NCBI RefSeq assembly: GCF_011752935.1
Contig: NZ_VWWO01000002.1
Coordinates: 1 to 64,000 of the forward strand
Direction: 5' to 3'
Source of the DNA: Chitinophaga sp. Cy-1792
Lineage (GTDB): Bacteria; Bacteroidota; Bacteroidia; Chitinophagales; Chitinophagaceae
DNA: 64,000 bases
Position 1 is the stretch's first letter, and each line of letters begins with the position of its first letter. A program made the translations under genes and the position numbers. A model generated the notes under the pieces. The model ran no database searches, had not been told where the DNA came from, and saw only the letters and a list, made by a program, of their open reading frames with translations. Of the stretch, positions 61,502-64,000 are shown one piece after another.

Positions 61502-62074
61502 ATGAATTATCTCAATACACATATCCTGCAATATATTTCCATTAATGAGGAAAGGTTATTATCGCTGGCTGATTTTTTCGAAGAGCGGACCTACAACAAA
61601 AAAGAAATTTTAATGAAAGAAGGGGAGTTGTGCAAAGAAAAGTTCTTTATTTGTAAAGGCTGTGTGCAAACCTGTTTTACCAAAACTAACGGTGTCGTAC
61701 AAACGGTGGAGTTTTCGTTGGAAAACTGGTGGGCTACGGATTTTAATGCATTTTCGAAGGGTATAAAATCGCAGTATACGATTCAGGCAATTGAAAAAAC
61801 GGTGGTCATGGTACTTTCTGCAGAGCACCAGGAGCGGCTTTTAAAAGAATTTCCTGAAATGGAAAGGTATTTTCACCTGGTATTTCAACGGGCTTATGCA
61901 GCTACACAACACAGGATCAGGCTGTTGTATGAGTTGTCGCGGGAAGAATTATTTGAGAACTTTGTAAGGCAGTACCCAGCTTTTGTACAACGTGTTCCTC
62001 AGTATCTGTTAGCCTCTTTCCTGGGATTCACGCCTGAATATCTCAGTAAACTCCGGAAAAAGCACATTTCTTAA
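61502..62074 (+). CDS. Crp/Fnr family regulator with altered recognition helix
   Basis: 190 aa, same layout: FFEERTYNKKEILMKEGELCKEKFFICKGCVQTCF, NWWATDFNAFSKGIKS, and HTH VPQYLLASFLGFTPEYLSKLRKKH. The recognition helix has E-x-x-S-K rather than E-x-x-S-R, so its half-site may differ from its neighbours'. Four cysteines cluster between residues 43 and 59 (CKEKFFICKGCVQTC), which is unusual in this short group and could sense redox or metal. The AhpD-like gene follows 76 bp later and is a probable target. Confidence 0.9.
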   Translation: MNYLNTHILQYISINEERLLSLADFFEERTYNKKEILMKEGELCKEKFFICKGCVQTCFTKTNGVVQTVEFSLENWWATDFNAFSKGIKSQYTIQAIEKTVVMVLSAEHQERLLKEFPEMERYFHLVFQRAYAATQHRIRLLYELSREELFENFVRQYPAFVQRVPQYLLASFLGFTPEYLSKLRKKHIS

Positions 62075-62150
62075 TCCAGTTCAAGTTTATTTAAACATAC
62101 ATTGCTCAATTTTGTTCTCAGGTTCAATTAATGATTTAAAAATACAGATT

Positions 62151-62588
62151 ATGGATCAGAGAATTAATATTAATAAAATTGAAAGTGAAGCCTATAAAGG
62201 AATGTATATGCTGGAGCAATATCTTAAAACCAGCAATCTTACTCCTATTCAGATACATTTAATTAAGCTCCGTGCATCACAAATTAATGGCTGTGCTTTC
62301 TGCCTGAATATGCATTCAAAAGAAGCATTACAATTGGGGGAAACGGCACAACGGATATTCGTATTGAGCGCATGGAGAGAGACTACGCTGTTTACCGACG
62401 CTGAACAGGTAATCCTGGAAATGACGGAAGAAATTACGTTGATAAGTCAGCATGGCCTTACTGAAGCCACTTATCAAAAAGCGAAAGAGACTTTCGATGA
62501 GCATACCATTGCCCAGATAATCATGTGTATCGCTACGATTAACTCCTGGAACAGGATTGCTGTCAGTACGCATATGGAACTTATATAG
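62151..62588 (+). CDS. AhpD-like carboxymuconolactone decarboxylase-family peroxidase
   Basis: 145 aa from the ATG at 62151; the earlier in-frame ATG at 62112 would add residues unlike the family start. The active motif NGCAFCLNMHSKEA gives Cys48, Cys51 and His55, with RASQING before it, the standard ..CxxC..H AhpD-type site. ETTLFTDAEQVILEMTEEIT and NSWNRIAVST complete the family pattern. Thiol-based reduction of peroxides or related redox work. Follows a Crp/Fnr gene. Confidence 0.92.
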   Translation: MDQRININKIESEAYKGMYMLEQYLKTSNLTPIQIHLIKLRASQINGCAFCLNMHSKEALQLGETAQRIFVLSAWRETTLFTDAEQVILEMTEEITLISQHGLTEATYQKAKETFDEHTIAQIIMCIATINSWNRIAVSTHMELI

Positions 62589-62609
62589 TAAAGCTGGTAC
62601 AGAAATTTT

Positions 62610-62641
62610 CAGTTGCAGCGTTGTTTTGAACGCTGCAACTG
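62610..62641. terminator. Bidirectional terminator between convergent genes
   Basis: Perfect 13-bp stem CAGTTGCAGCGTT / AACGCTGCAACTG with loop GTTTTG, midway between the AhpD-like stop and the SDR stop. No long T-run, so efficiency is uncertain. Confidence 0.7.
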
Positions 62642-62651
62642 TTGTTACTGA

Positions 62652-63251
62652 CTAGTATACCCTTAGGATCTGCCCGGTAATATCTTCATTGATAGTTTTT
62701 TCATAAGCATCTACGAGTGCCTGCATGGATACAGGTTTCAGGCCAGGAAACAGGTGGCCGTAATCGGCTGCGGAATCTTCCGCCATCCCCGGACTTACAA
62801 CATTGATCCGAAGCCCTCTCTGTAATTCAATGGCTGCCGACAGCACAAAACTATGTAAAGCACCGCTGGTAATGGCGCCACCAGTCACTCCCCTGTATGG
62901 GATGTCAGCAAATATCCCGGAGGTTAGCGTAAAACAACCATTGTTATTTAAATATTTCTGGCCGATGAGTACCAGGTTTATCTGACCAAATAATTTCCCT
63001 TTAAGATCAGCTGAAAGCTGTTGTTCCGTAAGTGTGGAAAAATCATCCAATGGGCCGGAAGCAGCAATACAGATGCAGGCATCGATGGCTGTTACCTGCT
63101 CAAACATGGCCTTGATGGATGTCTCAGAAGATACATCTACACGGATATCTCCGCTGTTTCTACCTGCAGTTATTATGGTATGGTGTTGAGATAATTGTGG
63201 GGTGAGTTTTTTGCCAATGGTACCATTGGCGCCGATAATCAGGATTTTCAT
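62652..63251 (-). CDS. Short SDR-family protein (YxxxK-less subgroup)
   Basis: 199 aa. Opening MKILIIGANGTIGKKLTPQL, then CICIAASGPLDDFSTL, FTLTSGIFADIPYRGVTGGAITSGALHSFVLSAAIELQRGLRINVVSPGM. This is the short subgroup in which the usual Tyr-Lys pair is replaced by the SGALHSF-type helix; it is widespread and functionally undefined. Monocistronic, 230 bp from the next gene. Confidence 0.85.
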   Translation of the reverse strand: MKILIIGANGTIGKKLTPQLSQHHTIITAGRNSGDIRVDVSSETSIKAMFEQVTAIDACICIAASGPLDDFSTLTEQQLSADLKGKLFGQINLVLIGQKYLNNNGCFTLTSGIFADIPYRGVTGGAITSGALHSFVLSAAIELQRGLRINVVSPGMAEDSAADYGHLFPGLKPVSMQALVDAYEKTINEDITGQILRVY

Positions 63252-63484
63252 GTAGCATTTATTTTTTAATCGTCTTGTTATGCAGACGATTAAGTTAGCT
63301 GTTTATTGGGTATTCAGGTAGATGAATAAACAATTTACAAAAATTTCATCATCCGGATTCCAGGTAAATAGGAGTCCATAATATTATATCCTGTGCAATT
63401 GGTTTGCAGTGGGGTAAAGTAGATTGTGATGTTTCCCAAACCCTCGAACAATACCTGTAGCAAAGAACCCAAAATCAATATAAA

Positions 63485-64000
63485 ATGAAAAAAGTGTTTT
63501 GTTATCTCACCCTATTTCTGTTAGCAATTTTATTTTCCTGCAACAAAGGCGATAAGGCCCTTTCTAAGGTTCCGGACGATATTATCGCCAAACTCAAGAC
63601 AGCCGGCTTCGATACCAGCGAAGGTGTTATGAAGTACAAAGATGGCTACCTCGTGGAGTATGATATTTTCCTGACGCCTGAACAGATCAGCGCGCTGGCA
63701 AATGAGAAAGACAGTAAAAAAGTTAAGGTAGAACATTATAGTACCAATAACCTGATTACTGGTACTCCACGAACAATTCGTGTATTCATAGACGGTGGAT
63801 TTGACAGTTACCTGCAAAATGCGTTTGATCAGGCATTGGGCAGGTATAACAACCAGCATCTTGCTCTTAGCTTCCAGCGGGCTACTTCGGCTGCTGCTGC
63901 GGACATCAGCATTATTTCCTTCTATGAAGTTAGCAATGTACTGGGGTATAGTGCAGGTTTTCCTACAGGAGGAAATCCTGCCAGTCCTATACGCCTGAAT
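63485..64000 (+). CDS. M57-type metalloprotease lipoprotein, 5' part only
   Basis: 172 codons to the window edge. Lipoprotein signal MKKVFCYLTLFLLAILFSC (lipobox LFSC). Next KVPDDIIAKLKTAGFDTSEGVMKYKDGYLVEYDIFLTPEQI and the pattern FDSYLQNAFDQALGRYNNQ, GYSAGFPTGGNPASPI match the N-terminal part of Bacteroidota M57 (dual-action HEIGH) metalloproteases. The catalytic HEIGH motif would follow beyond the window, so the activity is not confirmed here. Start at 63485. Confidence 0.75.
   Translation, partial: MKKVFCYLTLFLLAILFSCNKGDKALSKVPDDIIAKLKTAGFDTSEGVMKYKDGYLVEYDIFLTPEQISALANEKDSKKVKVEHYSTNNLITGTPRTIRVFIDGGFDSYLQNAFDQALGRYNNQHLALSFQRATSAAAADISIISFYEVSNVLGYSAGFPTGGNPASPIRLN

Overview
The window looks like a chromosomal piece of a Bacteroidota bacterium, most likely a Chitinophaga-type member of the Chitinophagaceae. 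Evidence: a PorP/SprF type IX secretion (T9SS) protein beside a giant beta-helix/MBG surface protein, a GH116 beta-glucosidase, MacB/FtsX permeases without an adjacent ATPase, a MutS2 without Smr domain, and promoters that fit the Bacteroidota consensus TTTG-N19-TAnnTTTG (a clean example lies just before the only tRNA gene). Base composition is moderate overall and visibly more AT-rich in the 31.8-43.1 kb block. No rRNA, CRISPR array, insertion sequence or integrase is visible.

Layout. 1-9.7 kb (mostly minus strand): a secreted beta-helix/MBG repeat protein running off the left edge, PorP/SprF, a GH116 glucosidase and small secreted or unknown proteins. 9.9-16.5 kb: a tandemly duplicated two-gene cassette of unknown function (membrane protein plus small basic protein, twice), then a 1548-aa DUF4011-helicase-Vsr-type-nuclease-DUF3320 protein, an architecture known as the single-gene anti-phage system Hhe. 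16.7-25 kb: FtsX permease, extradiol dioxygenase, Rrf2 regulator, zinc-ribbon protein, MsrA, MutS2 and an AraC regulator. 25-31.4 kb: a complete RND efflux operon (adaptor, pump, outer-membrane factor) with an unusually long leader. 31.57 kb: tRNA-Ser(UGA) with promoter and terminator.

31.8-43.1 kb is the most interesting part: Vsr endonuclease, cytosine-5 DNA methyltransferase, MORC/MutL-like GHKL ATPase, Z1 helicase, SMC/RecF-like ATPase and AIPR protein, all on the plus strand. It resembles the MutL/MORC-Z1-AIPR (Mza-like) restriction-type defence systems, with two departures: the Z1 protein carries a C-terminal extension of about 300 residues that looks like the target-recognition part of type IIG/type I restriction enzymes, and an SMC-like ATPase sits where a stand-alone nuclease might be expected.

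43-64 kb is a stress/redox and small-metabolism region: two HAD phosphatases, one frameshifted gene, three YceI proteins, an MFS exporter, two AraC and three Crp/Fnr regulators, isochorismatase, amidohydrolase, pirin, three SDR enzymes, nitronate monooxygenase, tautomerase, AhpD-like protein and the start of an M57 metalloprotease. Several promoters carry well-formed operators: an FNR-type palindrome plus a second palindrome with identical geometry before both the isochorismatase and pirin genes, a direct-repeat operator before an SDR-AraC pair, and a CRP-like dyad before a compact five-gene redox operon.
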